A DNA stretch of 47,090 nt, from positions 86,796,293-86,843,382 of the forward strand of contig JBOZIK010000001.1 in NCBI GenBank assembly GCA_051453625.1, given 5' to 3'. Positions within the stretch are counted from its first letter, which is position 1, and every line of letters begins with the position of its first letter. This document shows positions 1 through 11,619 of the stretch, piece by piece. The position numbers were made by a program, and so were the translations under genes. Under the pieces are notes generated by a model. The model was given only the letters and a program-made list of their open reading frames with translations, made no database searches and was not told the origin of the DNA. Origin of the DNA: Welwitschia mirabilis. Taxonomy: Eukaryota; Gnetophyta; Gnetopsida; Welwitschiales.

Positions 1-5
1 AAAAA

Positions 6-75
<70 letters not shown>
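1..75. repeat. Compound (AC)n(AT)n microsatellite
   Basis: An AC dinucleotide run to about position 51 passes directly into an AT run ending near 75. It touches the left edge, so its full length is unknown. Such tracts are usually length-polymorphic. Confidence 0.97.
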
Positions 76-295
76 AGTAGAGATTTTAAGTACAATTAAA
101 AATATGGTGGATCATAATAGAATTCTTGCTACATCAATCTCCTCAAGAAGCTATACTAAACTCTACCTTGAAACTTATAAGAGGAATATAAGAAGAAGAA
201 CACTCTTCTTCAAGTGGTAAGTAGGCACTTAACACTATCTATACTAAATGTGTAACCTATTTACCCTAAAATCATACTACCTATAGTAGATTAAT

Positions 296-418
296 TATGA
301 TATTCTACTCAATCTACATAACATGACTCTCTAAGGCTATTATCTACTCTCTAATATTAGTCATTTAATGCTCCATGGAATTCATCCTCTATCTCATCTT
401 AGTGAATCCTTGATCCAT
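296..418 (-). pseudogene. Possible gag N-terminus with coiled-coil pattern, broken by stops
   Basis: Read leftwards from an ATG at 418, one frame gives about 40 codons rich in Met, Glu, Ile and Arg, starting MDQGFTKM. Five stops fall inside it, and all are TAG or TAA, as expected if they were CAG or CAA (Gln). With Gln at those places the frame has the heptad-like spacing of the coiled coil often found at the start of plant Ty3/gypsy gag proteins. It lies about 120 bp past the possible primer-binding site of the LTR-like block to its right and may run off the window. No family-specific motif is visible, so chance is a real alternative. Confidence 0.3.
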
Positions 419-539
419 GAACTCTCTCAACTCCTAGACTATACCTATAATCAAATCCTACATATGACCCACTATAATCGGTTATGAAATAGCTCTAGGA
501 TCCTAGTTCTACCGTCACTCAGGTTCTCTAGGAATCTAA

Positions 540-1505
540 ATGTTCATATCAGGCATGTAGCATGTAGAGGTCTATAAGGATGGCATCTACTACTCACCTT
601 TTAGCTCAATAATTTCAAAGCATTGAAAGATGATTGTAAGAAGGAAAAAAAAGCTTAAGTATCTAGATATGAAGTGCATTCAACATGGCTCTTAACCTTC
701 TCCATATGAAGGAAGCTAAGTCCATTTTCTCTCTCTATCAAAATACTGCTAGAATATGTAGATGTATGATCATGTAGTGAATATCATAGAAGGAATAACT
801 AAAGTCAGCTAATCCTTCTAAGGATTAGCCCTTTATATAGGATTTTGTATGATAGACGAAGATGTATGATAAGTATTCCTCTCTTATCTCTTACCACATA
901 TGATGAAAGGTCTAACATCATACTATACGCATTTCTATTCTTCTTACCATCTATGGATTGTATATGTGTACTACTTAAGCCACATAATCTTGTCAAAAAG
1001 GAGATGTATCCTATAAGACTAATACCTTATGACCATTAATTATCAGTATGATCACATCTACCATTTAACCATCTACATCCTATCACACCTTCATGTGTAT
1101 GGAGTCATAAAACTGATGGATCTATGAAGTTTAATAGATGTCCTATGCATGTAAGATCCATCTCAACTATAATTTTGTAAGCCTATCATCTCCTTAAGAT
1201 TAAGTTATCTCATGAAACGTTTAACATTTCTATCCACTTTAATGGATGCTAACTAAATAAACTATGACTTGATGGAATGAGGAGGAGGATGAACTAACTT
1301 AACTTTGTTAACTACTAGGGCAATAAGAAGTCTTATAGCTATGTATGAAGAGGATTCCAGCTTTACCTCAGCCTGTCTAGATTATGCCCTAGTACATGGC
1401 CTACTAAAAATACTTAAAATGCATATCATAGAAAGAAAACATGTGATAAAAATTAAACATGTCCCTCCAAAAACTTAAAAATTAACATAAAATCTTAAAA
1501 ATTCA
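540..1505 (-). mobile_element. Putative LTR with promoter (minus strand), family uncertain
   Basis: The block at 556-1505 begins TG and ends CA. It carries a TATA-like box at 829-843, reading CCTATATAAAGG on the minus strand. Just outside its minus-strand 3' end, at about 540-551, the minus strand reads TGATATGAACA, then TTTAGATTCC. This resembles a decayed tRNA-Met primer-binding site of the TGGTATCAGAGC type. Just outside its minus-strand 5' end is a purine-rich stretch (about 1506-1524) that could be a polypurine tract. No second LTR copy was found in the window, so this rests on the order of weak signals. Confidence 0.35.
811..826. other. Perfect short palindrome beside the TATA-like box
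   Basis: AATCCTT and AAGGATT form a perfect 7-bp inverted repeat around a 2-base centre, a few bases from the TATA-like box at 829-843. On the minus strand it falls around the expected transcription start, so the RNA could form a small hairpin there. No function is known. Confidence 0.6.
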
Positions 1506-1559
1506 TCTCTACCTCCCTCCTCCCATGTGTAGTAATTCGTCTCGAATTAAATGAAACAA

Positions 1560-3370
1560 GTGAATAAAAATTAAAAATAAATGAATTTTATAAATTTCAT
1601 GATAAGAGTGGCACAGAATAATATGAAAAGAGAAGTGCCTATATAAAAAATCTAATCTAAAAGAAATGTAGAGCTTGTTATATTATTCTAACTATAAACA
1701 TGACTATTTTTTGCTAAATGATATGAGAGAAATCTAAATTTAAAGAAGAAACCTAATTTATCATGTAAAATGCACAAATTCATATTTCTCATAAAATACT
1801 TAGTGAGATTCAAATCTGTTTAGACCAAAATGATGAGCATGAAAAATTAAAAGCTTTACACAAAATTAAAATTTAAAAAGGCTAAGAAATGAGATAAATA
1901 AGTGAAAATAAGTCAAATATATTAAAAAAACCTTATTTTCGAGGAAAATTAGCTTGAATTTAATGTTTAGAGGATAGATATGATGAAATGAAGCTATTTG
2001 GATGCTGCTAGATAAAAAAGCATAATTTCCTAGTTTGCGAAGGGAGGAAAATAAAAGAAAAAGGAATAAAAATGGTAGCAAAAAGGGCTGAATCTATGCT
2101 TCTCCTGTTTAGATGATATCCCTAGGATGATTGTTAGAAAAATATGACTATCTTCCACCTTATCATCTAAACCACATGGCAGATGATATTTTTTAAAAAC
2201 TATTATCCAATTTTTAGGAGAAGATAAAGTTTATACGATTAAAAATAGGATTGAATAGATCTTAAGTACTTCTCCACTAAGCTTAAAAGATAGAATTTGA
2301 TAGCATGCTCAAGCGACTAGGATAGTGGTTGAGTAGATAAAGTGTTGGAGATGAAAGTTTGATTAGCATAATATGAGATGCATTAACATATTAAAAAAAA
2401 TTATAGATGATTGATATGTTGTCATCTAACCTATCATCCAAGGAACAACATGGTGGATGACACTTAATGATTGTCATTTGATGGATGTAAAAGGATAAAT
2501 ACTTGAGTAGACAAGCTTTGCTAAGATAAGGATGAGTAAACAATGGTCAACCACCTGTGTTATCTAGATGACTATGGGAATGACACCCTTGGGAATCAAT
2601 AAGATGAAGAGTTCACAATTAAGAACAAATGACTTTTGAGAGATAATAGAAAGGGGATTTCTTGAAAATAAATTTGAAGTTGCAAGGGAAAAAAAGTCTA
2701 TGGTATTATGATTAAAACTTGCAGGAGGTATTACAAGATGAATAGCTATTAAGCACAAGAAAAATAATCAAGGATCTAGTTATTTTGCATTAGAACTCAA
2801 AAATTTTAAATAAGAAGACTAGAAAATGATAAAGTTTCCATCATTGTTTATGAAAAAGTAAAGTATATGATTTTAATAAGACTAATTTACAAGTAAAAAT
2901 GCCAAAAACTAAAAATGAATAACATGGAACAAGGAGAAGATTAACTAATTTATCACAAATTTTAACATAAAAATATCCCTAAAAAAAAACCATAAGGCTA
3001 CTTGATGTAAAAATGCATTGTATAGTGTAAGAATAAAATAGTTTATATTTTTATAAAGTAGTGATAGGAGTTAATATTTAAAGATTATTTTGTAAAGATT
3101 CAATTAATGTTTAAACTACAATTCAATCCATATTTAGCTATAGGAACCATATTACTTTGGTTAAAAAATCATCCAATAATTAATATACTAAAACAATCTC
3201 AATATTTTTGCCTTATATGATGGAAATCATGTGGTGTAGTAAAATACCATTCTTTATACCACTGCCAAAGAGTAAGGAATTATAAGCAAAGGTAGATCAT
3301 GATCAATCTTCCCTTTAGTGGAGTTTCCACAGCTATGATATCACACTACTAAAGGATCCTCTTGAGAAAA
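1560..3370. other. AT-rich stretch, nothing clearly recognisable
   Basis: No ORF here resembles a known family. If the gypsy element to the right is full length, this interval should hold its 3' untranslated region and 3' LTR. Short motifs around 2100-2460 (for example GATGAT/ATCATC runs and a GTCATCTAAC stretch near 2420) loosely recall the 5' LTR at 19280-19600, but the likeness is too patchy to call an LTR. Confidence 0.5.
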
Positions 3371-3373
3371 TTT

Positions 3374-3392
3374 GCCCCAGTGTGCTTGTGAT
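3374..3392 (-). other. Relic of the ACTGGGG motif downstream of gypsy pol
   Basis: The minus strand reads AGCACACTGGGGCAAAT here, about 400 bp past the integrase C-terminus. From memory, Athila/Tat-type elements of plants often carry a CACTGGGGACA sequence shortly after pol. This helps to orient and classify the element, but the match is short. Confidence 0.4.
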
Positions 3393-3799
3393 AGGACATC
3401 ATAAAATATTTTTTAGGATGCTAACTTTTTAATTTTATTTTATTTCCTCTTTGATTTTTATTTTTATTAATTTGAGATTCCTTTTTTTTAATAGCATTAA
3501 CTAATCATTGGAGTGATGAGATGACAGAGTACATGATTTACCAATAAGCATTAAATTAACATAATTAATTGTAAAACAAGTTAGTTAAAGATATTAATAG
3601 ATTAGACATAGAAATATCTAAAGACTGGACGAATCCAATATTTTTACTATAATGCTTAAAGTAAGATATCACTTAGTCATGATAAGACATATGCAATATA
3701 TATGAATCAAGTTAAAGATGATCAAGTAGTATCATAACTTAAATCAAGAAATGAAGCTAAGAGAAGATTTAGAAAATGGCAAAGGGGAGATTCTCTTTT

Positions 3800-4950
3800 A
3801 TTCAAGGGGATATTTCAAGTTAAGCACTTTTACCATGTTTGAGGCATAAGTATAATCATTAAGAGATGTATAAACTTTGAGCCCTCATACATTGAATTTT
3901 TGTATATCTTTTCATTATAAATCAAAAGTCTCAACTAAGCATTAGGATGTACTTTTTAAATAAGGTAAGGGCTTAATCATTTAGAGATTAACTTGTTATG
4001 AAAGAGATGCATTTAAGTATTCTATAGTAACACCAATTAACCCAATTCAAAGGATTCATGAATGAGCTTTTTATCATGCTTGCATTTGATTTGGGTCTTG
4101 TGAATGAGTTGATGTGAATGGTACTGATGTTTTTATCATTCAAGTGATGTAATTGGGATAGTATATAATGGATGATTTTTCATAATTTAAGAAATCAAGT
4201 TAATGGATTTTATAATAAGAGTTATATTATACATTAACTAAAAATACACAATTTTTACTGTAAACAAGTTTATAAGGTGAATTACTAAGTGAATTAAACC
4301 AAGTAGTGCAATAAGATGAAAGCACATCATTAAGGAACTGAGATTTATTATTTTCAGAAATACTTTTTTGAAGCATTTTCTTGATTTTCCAATTTGCATT
4401 TTTGGCTTAACCATTTTCTTATGTGTGAGAAGCATTGACAATTCTATATTCAATTCCTACTAAAAGGAGAAGTTTCTAAGAATCTTATTTATAAAAATGA
4501 TGTTCTTGATCACTTATCAAGATTTTTAGAAATTAAAACCATGAAATATGTTTGATTTAAGAAAAGCACACATACTTTTGACATTAATAGAATGAGTAGT
4601 GATTGCTTCAACCCATTTAGTTACATAATCAACTCCTATCAAGGTATAATGTTTATTGCAAAAAGGTGGTATGAGTGGTTTAACAAAGTCTATACCCTAA
4701 TAATTAAAAGGTTTAGATTCAATAATAGATTAGAGGGGCATTTTATGAAACTTGGTTAAGCTTCCAAAATGTTAACATGAATTACATATTCTAGTGAAAG
4801 CAAAAGAATCTTTGAAAATATGAGGCCAATGAAAACTAGCATGGAGAATTTTAATGGTAGTATTTTGGCCACTTAAGTAGCCTTCACACTCATTACCATA
4901 ATAAAGAGAAATAATATGCTATTGTTCCCATTTAGACACTTACTTATGCA
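3800..4950 (-). pseudogene. Gypsy (Athila/Tat-like) integrase, broken
   Basis: The integrase splices reverse-transcribed element DNA into the host genome. Minus-strand frames show the zinc-binding region (about 4760-4930, with remnants of GGHFGGQK and C-x2-C), then the catalytic core (about 4480-4720) with recognisable GIDFVKP and DYVTKWVEAI strings. After these come the HAQTNGQ-like stretch, seen as HKKMVKPK in the frame at 4238-4453, and a C-terminal piece at about 3840-4130 (HDKKLIHESFELG, then a LLYN-like remnant). Several frameshifts and stops separate the pieces, so no working enzyme is encoded. It follows RNase H in the normal gypsy order RT-RH-INT. Confidence 0.85.
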
Positions 4951-5249
4951 TGATTTAATCTTTGCATATTAAGTAGAGATGTGTCTTGATCATTCATAAT
5001 CCTCTATTTTATGGAGAAAGATTGTTCTTTAATTAGAAGTATAATGTTAAGGAGTTTTAAATGTGTCAAGATAATTAATGCTACCACCTTATCAAAATGC
5101 AAAATATTAAGAAGATATATGATTGAATTCATAGATGTAAAATGATTATTCATCTAGAAAGAGATCCTCGATTAGAAGGTTAGGACAAAAGTATAAGGGG
5201 CTCATTTCTTAAAGAATACATCAAATATGATCAGCAACACAATTATATT

Positions 5250-5480
5250 TGCCTTCTTTATTTATGATGATTAGGTTAAATTCTTTCATTATGGGTATCT
5301 ATCTTGTAAGTATAAAACTTGAATCTTTCTTTATCATGAAATATCTAATAGTAGCATAATTAGTGCAAACATTGATATGAAATCCAAGAAGGTAATGTCG
5401 AACTTTGTCAAGACAAAAAATAATGGTTAGCATTTCTTTTTTAGTAGTGGTGTATTTGGATTAGATTGGTAAAAAAAGTT
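5250..5480 (-). pseudogene. Gypsy RNase H domain, broken
   Basis: RNase H removes the RNA template during reverse transcription. The minus strand encodes YTTTKKEML, then IIFCLDKVRHYL and NVCTNYATIRYF, close to the family pattern YATTEKELLAVVFALDKFRSYL...VYTDHAALKYL. The Asp of the usual TDH triad is replaced (TNY). It lies between the RT core and integrase, as in other Ty3/gypsy pol genes. Confidence 0.85.
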
Positions 5481-5699
5481 TTACTAATTCGGAAATGACT
5501 TTACATAGCTTTTCATGTTTTTATTTCAAATCTCCACCTACAGCAATATTACTAGCATTACACATAAGTTCAAAATATTTATTCCAATTAGATGCCATTA
5601 TAATAGTTTTGGAAGTGTTTTTGTGTTTAAGATTTTTAAAGGTGCCTTGACAAGTATTGATCTAATTGAATTTGGCATTTTTTTCAAGAAGGAAATAAA

Positions 5700-6440
5700 G
5701 GGGTTTATAAACCTTGGCATAATCTTTACTAAATATTCTATATAATCCATCAGGACTAAGAAAATATCTTACTTCTTGGACATTAATTGAAGGAGGAATA
5801 TTCTTGATGATATGAATCTTTAAAGGATCTATTCTAATGCCCTAGTTAGAAATATGATGCCTACGTACAATTCCATTCCTCATAAGGACATAACTCATTT
5901 TTCAACTAAGGTGAAGATCACTATCTATACAATGGTCAAGAACATTTTTTAATCTTTCTAAGATTTTTCCAAAGAAATAACCAAAGATAGAAAAGTCATC
6001 CAAAATTATCTCTATAGAATCTTCTATTATATTAGAGAAAATACTCATCATAGATCTTTAAATATTTTTGGAGCATTACATAAGACAAAGGGCATTCTTT
6101 TGAAAGCAAAGGTGTTAAAAGAGAGTTTAAAGTATTCTTGGCTTGATCCTCATTAGCTATGTAAACTTGATTGTGCCCACTATACCTGGCCTTGGATCCT
6201 ATCAAGAACTTTATTTATAAAAGGAAGAAAAAATAATCATTTTTATTACCTCATTAACTTTCCTAAGGTTAATGCATACTTGCCATTCCCCCCCTTTTTA
6301 GGTACAACTATAAGAGGACTAGTCCATTCGCTATTGAACATAGCATAAATGCTGTTGGCATCTATAAGCTTGATGATCTCATCTTTGACAACTTGCTTAA
6401 GTACCTAGGTTAAGTCTTTGTTTAGGTTGCCTAATGGATT
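5700..6440 (-). pseudogene. Gypsy (Athila/Tat-like) reverse transcriptase, broken
   Basis: This domain copies element RNA into DNA. In order on the minus strand I read KDEIIKLIDANSIYAMF and SEWTSPLIVVPKKGG (about 6280-6420), then GTIKF (about 6160). MSIFSNIIEDSIEIILDDFSIFG follows in register at about 5970-6050, and finally RYFLSPDGLYRIFSKDYAKVYKPL (about 5680-5790). SEWxSPxxVVPKKGG and DDFSxFG are characteristic of plant Athila/Tat elements. The polymerase motif reads LDD instead of (Y/F)xDD, so both Asp are kept but the aromatic is lost. Stops interrupt the fingers and palm region. Confidence 0.9.
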
Positions 6441-6961
6441 TTGAGTTATCTTCTAGGTAGACCTTATGTTGAATAATATAAGAAAGTATGATGTCTAAAT
6501 CTTTATGAGTCTAAGCAAATGCTTTTATTTTTGAAGTTAAAAGTTGAATTAAGGACTTTTCTTGGGAAGGATAAAGACAAAAATTTATGATTATGGGTTT
6601 ATTTGATTGTTATCTACGAAAACATGTTTGAGATCATTAGGTAATTCATTAAGCTTAAGGTCATAATCATCTTCAATATGAAGCATCCATCTTGATGTAA
6701 AAGATTTTTAATGGACCTAACATGTTAAATGTCATGACTAAGGATAATCTTAAATTCTTTATGGATTTATTCATATGGAGGATAGAAGATCTTGATTAAG
6801 GTTACATGGACTAGAGGAATCTAGACTTTTCAAAATGCTGGAATATTCTTCCTCATAATCAAATAAAGTGGAGTCATGTAATGAAAGAATCCTTTATTCT
6901 AAAGGATAGAATTAAACTAACATGGAGGATTTTACTAGTTTATTAAGGCTAAATTCATCTG

Positions 6962-7612
6962 TCATATTATTTTAGCTATATTAAACACCCTAATTCTAAA
7001 CCTATTACATTCCATCATTCTTATGTGAGTATCCATAACACAATGGGCAATTGCACAAAAAGAATTTTCTAAAAATAAAGGATATCCTCCATTATGCTTT
7101 ACTTCGATAATGACCACATTTATAAGGTAGAATGCCTTTTTAATTTCAATAACTAAGTCTTTAATTATTCTTATAATCCTTTTGATTATTAAATCTGCTA
7201 ATTCTAATACTACTTTGATAAGTCTAGTTCTTATTTTTAATCCAAACTTCTTACAAATGTGTAAAGGCATGATGTTCACATTGATACCTATGCTAATTAA
7301 GGATTTAATAATCTTTTTATTTCCATCCAAAATAACACATACAATGGCTTCCTCTGGATCTTTAAACTTAGGACATTTTTGCATAATCAAGTTGGAATGA
7401 AATTGATTAATGAAAACTTTACTTGATATTGTCCTTTTTTGCTTTCTTCTCACTAAGTCATTCAATATTTTGTCATATTTTGGGTTATCTTGAAGGATCT
7501 TCCAAAAGGATAAGTTAATAGTAACATCATTCATGATTGCCTTTAATTTTTCATCATAAGTTAGGGTGGTGTTCAATCTATCCATCCGTGGAGGAGTCGT
7601 CTTTTTCTTCAA
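6962..7612 (-). pseudogene. Gypsy gag-pol linker and aspartic protease, catalytic Asp lost
   Basis: This is the longest open frame of the gypsy element (216 codons). PKFKDP at residues 81-86 followed by SIGINVNIMPLHICKKFGL at 107-125 matches the Athila-type protease PKFKDPG...CDLGASxNLMPLSIxKKLGL. The flap region LVLELADLIIKR follows from about residue 134. The retroviral protease normally uses Asp in D-x-G to cut the polyprotein. Here it is Ser (S-I-G), so it would be inactive although the frame is open. The frame closes at TAA/TAG codons on both sides and the domain sits between gag (right) and RT (left). Confidence 0.9.
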
Positions 7613-8369
7613 TTATTATGAGTTGGATTTTTAATTGGGTATTGTAGGAAGTTGTAATTGATCAAGAACTTCAATTTCTTCATCATGATTTACTTATTTA
7701 TCTTTGTTGTTATAAGTAGAGTTTTCTTTAAAAGAAGTTGTGTGATGTTAAGTTCTTGTAACCACTTTTTAATCTTTCTTCACATCATTGGGGTTTGGAA
7801 TAGTTTGAGTGATAAGTAATCCTTGAGGTTTTTAATTTCCTAACATGGTTTATTAAAGGATGTTAATTAGATTTTCCAAATTCTTGTTTTGATTTTTAAG
7901 TTTTTGTTAATATTTTCTTACATCTTTTTCAATTCTTCCATATAATCTCTTAGGGAATCACTTCTATTATAGTTAGAAAAGTTGGATTAAATTTTATTGC
8001 TTCTAAATCTATTTTCGAATGAAGGTTTAAATGACATTAAAGGTCCACTACTTCTTTGAGGATATTGTTGATTACTTCTAAATTTTTTTAGCCTTTGATT
8101 GAATGCATAAACTTCATTGTAAATGACTTCTCTACAAGTTGGTAGGACAAGATATTCCTTAGTAGAGTGAGAATGTTTTCCACATATTTCACGTTGGTTG
8201 AAAGGGGTTAAAGGTTTGGTTGTTTGACTTATTATTCTAGCATCATCTAATGCTCTTGTATAACTCTCTAAACTGCTAGTAAGATCCTTATGAAGGATAT
8301 TAGAATTGATTGTTCTTCATCATGTTGTAACTTCTTTAAATATTTGAGAATTTGACCCATTGTTTTATT

Positions 8370-8995
8370 CTCTTTAGGTGAAGTTTTAGGTTAAGTTTAA
8401 CTTCCTTCTACTAGGGATTCCAAAAAACTTCAAGCATTATATAATATTAAGTGAAGTAAATTTCCACCATAAGAAAAGTCTGCAGATTATATAATTTGGC
8501 TATTTAATCCACTATAGAAATGATCTATGAGTTTGGCTTTTGTGAATTCATTCACTAGGTTGGAAGATATGGTAATCAAAAATCTCTCATAAGTAGAAGC
8601 ATAATATTCATGAGGATATTTTTGAAAGTTAATAACTTCTTTTATTCTCCTCCTCATGATTGTTTCATTCATGAATCTTTTGATGAAGGATTCTTGAACT
8701 TGATTCCAATTCTTAAGTCTTTTGGTTTTCAACCAATTTTTCACTTTGTCTATAAGGGTAAAAGGGAAGATGATCAGATATTCTTTCCATTTGTTGAAGT
8801 GAAAATAATTTTCTCAATGTTCACACTGTGTTAGAAGTGGTCCTTATTATGCTCTCTTGAAAAGATAGGATATGCATTCAAGTTATTTAACTCTAAATCA
8901 TCATTGATTGCTAAGTCAAAAGGATTTTGAAGTTCTATCTTTTTATTTGCTAATAAGCTTTTGAGAGTAATACTATAACTGGAATCTCTTGACAT
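8370..8995 (-). pseudogene. Gypsy gag capsid-like domain, broken
   Basis: Gag forms the particle in which reverse transcription takes place. The minus strand encodes FPFTLIDKVKNWL (about 8715-8780), then WNQVQESFIKRFMNETIMRRRI and YERFLITIS, and ends in AKLIDHFYSGLNSQII and SADFSYGGNLLHL (about 8440-8530). This is the plant Retrotrans_gag pattern FPFSLxDKAxxWL...WxxLxxxFLxxFFPxxKxxxLRxxI...FYxGL...DAAxGG. An open frame remains at 8487-8744; the parts beyond it have stops. It is in the expected place, upstream of the protease on the minus strand. Confidence 0.88.
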
Positions 8996-9355
8996 GTTGG
9001 GTAATTGATTTGAAAGTTATTTGGATGAAGATTCCAAAGGATTAGATGAAACAATTGATTTAAAAGTTGAAACGTTAGGAATTAAAGACTTTGGTATAGG
9101 AATTTTAGGTGAAGAGGGTAAAATAGGTAAGGAAGAATTCAAAATTAATTAATTTTTAGCATTAACCAAAATTCTTGAAGAATAAGAACAAGAAATAGCA
9201 AGTGCAAAAAAAATTTTTGTTCTATTCTAGAATTAAATTTTTCTTTCTCACCTTGAGTTCTTATATTAAAATCCATTACACCTTCTTTGATTATGTTGGT
9301 TTTGAAGCAACCTAAGAGCATGGTGAAAGCTTAACAACCCACAACAAATTTTCAA

Positions 9356-11507
9356 TGTGTAGTTCTAAAGTAATCATATTCAATAATGAATTGGGTGTTT
9401 TGCAATTATTAAAATTAATATATAAGAAGTACCACAAAGACTAGACAAAAAGGAGGAAATGTGACTCTAAGTTTCCCTATATGTATGTTCTTTGATGAAT
9501 TGATTGGTTGTGAATGTTTAAATAATCAAGCAATTTCAAATATGATTAACAACTTAAATTTAACAACAATGTAATTCAGGTGAAAACACTTTAAGAATTG
9601 AGATCTAAAAAACTAACGCCACGTCCATTGAATTGATAATAATACTATCATCTTAGCTTTAATTTGAAAATGCCCAGAAACAATTTGAAATTATGCAATC
9701 AAGATTTTATTAATTTAAAATGCACATCACATAAAAATAAGAACTTAGAAACACAAAAATGAAAGACAATTGACTGAGCAAGGATTGTTTGTGGCAGGGA
9801 ATTTCTGATCTAGAATTGCAAGCTCCTTTCTAATAGCAACGACAGTGTATCCCTTTAGATGATTGTTTCTCTTTTCTCAATGGCACTGCTTTTAACATTC
9901 TCTTCCTTCAATAATAACCTTCCTCTCCTTTAGAAATGAACATCAGAGCATATTGCTGTAAATGTTATCTGACCGCAAATTTGAGCTTCTCTTAACCGCA
10001 TGCAAGGACTGTTACAAACCTCTGATTTTTCTTGTAATATGCAGACGTGCATTTCTCGTTTCTCTGTGTGTTGATCACATATTTCTTTCTCTAACGCCTT
10101 TACCAATTAAACACAAAGATTCAACCAATGGTAGCAGCAAATAAATTAGCTGTAGCTCATTTTGATGGATTTCCTGTAACATTCAAGACCTGCAATTTCA
10201 CGTTTCCTTTTTTTATCTCTGCCACTCACTTTCACAGACTTACAATAGATTTATGAAGATCTTTGTATTGCAAATTTAGAAAATAGATCCTCAGACATCG
10301 GATCTATAACTTAAAAATCTCTAATAATGTCCAAGAAAAATACTAAAAAGATGTAAAAATCATTTTGAATGTTCATCACGCCATGTTCTAACCTTTTCTT
10401 TTCTGATTTCTACTCTGCTTCTTGATGACGTTAATTTTCTCCTTCTATTACAGGATCATCCTAAAAATCAGAATAATTCCATGATCATAATGCCATCTGA
10501 TCCGTGAACGCCACAAAACACAGCCAATAAGATGTCCACAGTCCGTGCTGTAGTGAAAGCTAAAACATTGATTCATCATGCTTTGTGGCTGCAAGTCTCC
10601 AAAGTGATATTTTTAAGTATTTGATTTAAATCATTGGGTACTAAAACAAAGCATGTCCCTTCTCAACAACCAATATTTTAGCTCCATGTAATATTATTCA
10701 AGCACCATATGATAAATAGGCTTAGATTATAATGTTTTTAGCTTCAAGTATTTGATTTAAATCATTGGGTGCTAAAACAAAGCATCTCCCTTCTCAACAA
10801 CCAATATTTTAGCTCAATGTAATATTATTCAAGCACCATATGATAAATAGGCTTAGATTATAATGTGGTGTCAAAAATAATGAAGACACATTAACAAAAG
10901 CACATCCACACGCTTTAGAGTGCCCAATATATAAGTGGTCATATAAATAAAATTGCTCCTGTACTTCCATTCATATTTTTTAGTAATAAACATAGTACCA
11001 AGTACCAAGTGATTGTTGTGCCTTTTCATGTAATTCATATAGGTTGAATATGGCTAAAAGGTAATGGATATTTTTAATGAATATAGCAAGGGTATGGGCC
11101 AAGTAAGTATGTTGATCAGATGTAATTATGAAAATCAATGGTAAATTTTCAGGTTTGTGATGATAAATGTGAATGTATATTTTAATGATGACTTGGATTG
11201 CATAGGCATTTATTCTAAACTTGAATCCAAGCTTTTCCCTAAACATATTTATAGCATCATTTCTGGTTTTCACTGTAGTGTTAACTCCTGAGGAAAAAAA
11301 CCTTGCCCTTTTGGGTTTTCAGGGAAAAAAAAAGCTGGGATGTGCTATGCTCAAATAGCACAATAACGAGTTGAATCATCACACTTGAGTTGGTCGATGA
11401 TAGGTAGACGAGTTACACCCTCATACCTATAAGAATAAGAAAATATTACAAATCAGTATTGTGATCTTAATGGCATAAAATAATGTTGTCAAGGGTGAAT
11501 ACCAACA
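9356..11507 (-). repeat. copia-1 3' LTR
   Basis: It matches 15959-17934 along its whole length with scattered substitutions and small indels (by eye around 85 percent). It differs by an internal tandem duplication at 10610-10866, which accounts for most of its extra length. Small frames inside it (for example 9962-10144 and 10980-11273) have no recognisable domain and are probably not genes. Confidence 0.93.
10610..10866. repeat. Tandem duplication of about 130 bp inside one LTR
   Basis: Units 10610-10734 and 10735-10866 are near-identical; both contain ATTTGATTTAAATCATTGGG and GGCTTAGATTATAATG. The other LTR has one copy (about 17202-17332) whose start, TTTTTAACTTCAATTATTTG, resembles the second unit best. 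The duplication therefore arose after this element integrated, or was present in the RNA of only one LTR. Confidence 0.92.
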
Positions 11508-11530
11508 GAACCCCCTGGAGATTAAGGTTA
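11508..11530 (-). other. copia-1 polypurine tract
   Basis: The minus strand reads CTCCAGGGGGTTC directly before TGTTGG, the start of the 3' LTR. A purine-rich tract here primes plus-strand DNA synthesis. It is slightly degraded by two T residues. Confidence 0.7.
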
Positions 11531-11619
11531 CAATTTATTAATGATAGGAGAAAAGAGAGTGTTACAAAGCATTGCAATTTTAGCTGCTACAATAGCAGCA
11601 TGTCCTGTAAGAGATAAGC

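Noticed and set aside
1866-2081. Hydrophobic minus-strand frame, resembling a small membrane protein
   Set aside because: Runs of Phe and Leu are expected from AT-rich sequence; there is no homology, promoter or conservation to support it.
9962-10144. Small plus-strand frame inside the copia-1 LTR
   Set aside because: It is not conserved in the partner LTR and has no domain.
10610-10866. Possible CRISPR-like array because of repeated blocks
   Set aside because: Only two adjoining units without spacers, inside an LTR of a plant retrotransposon.
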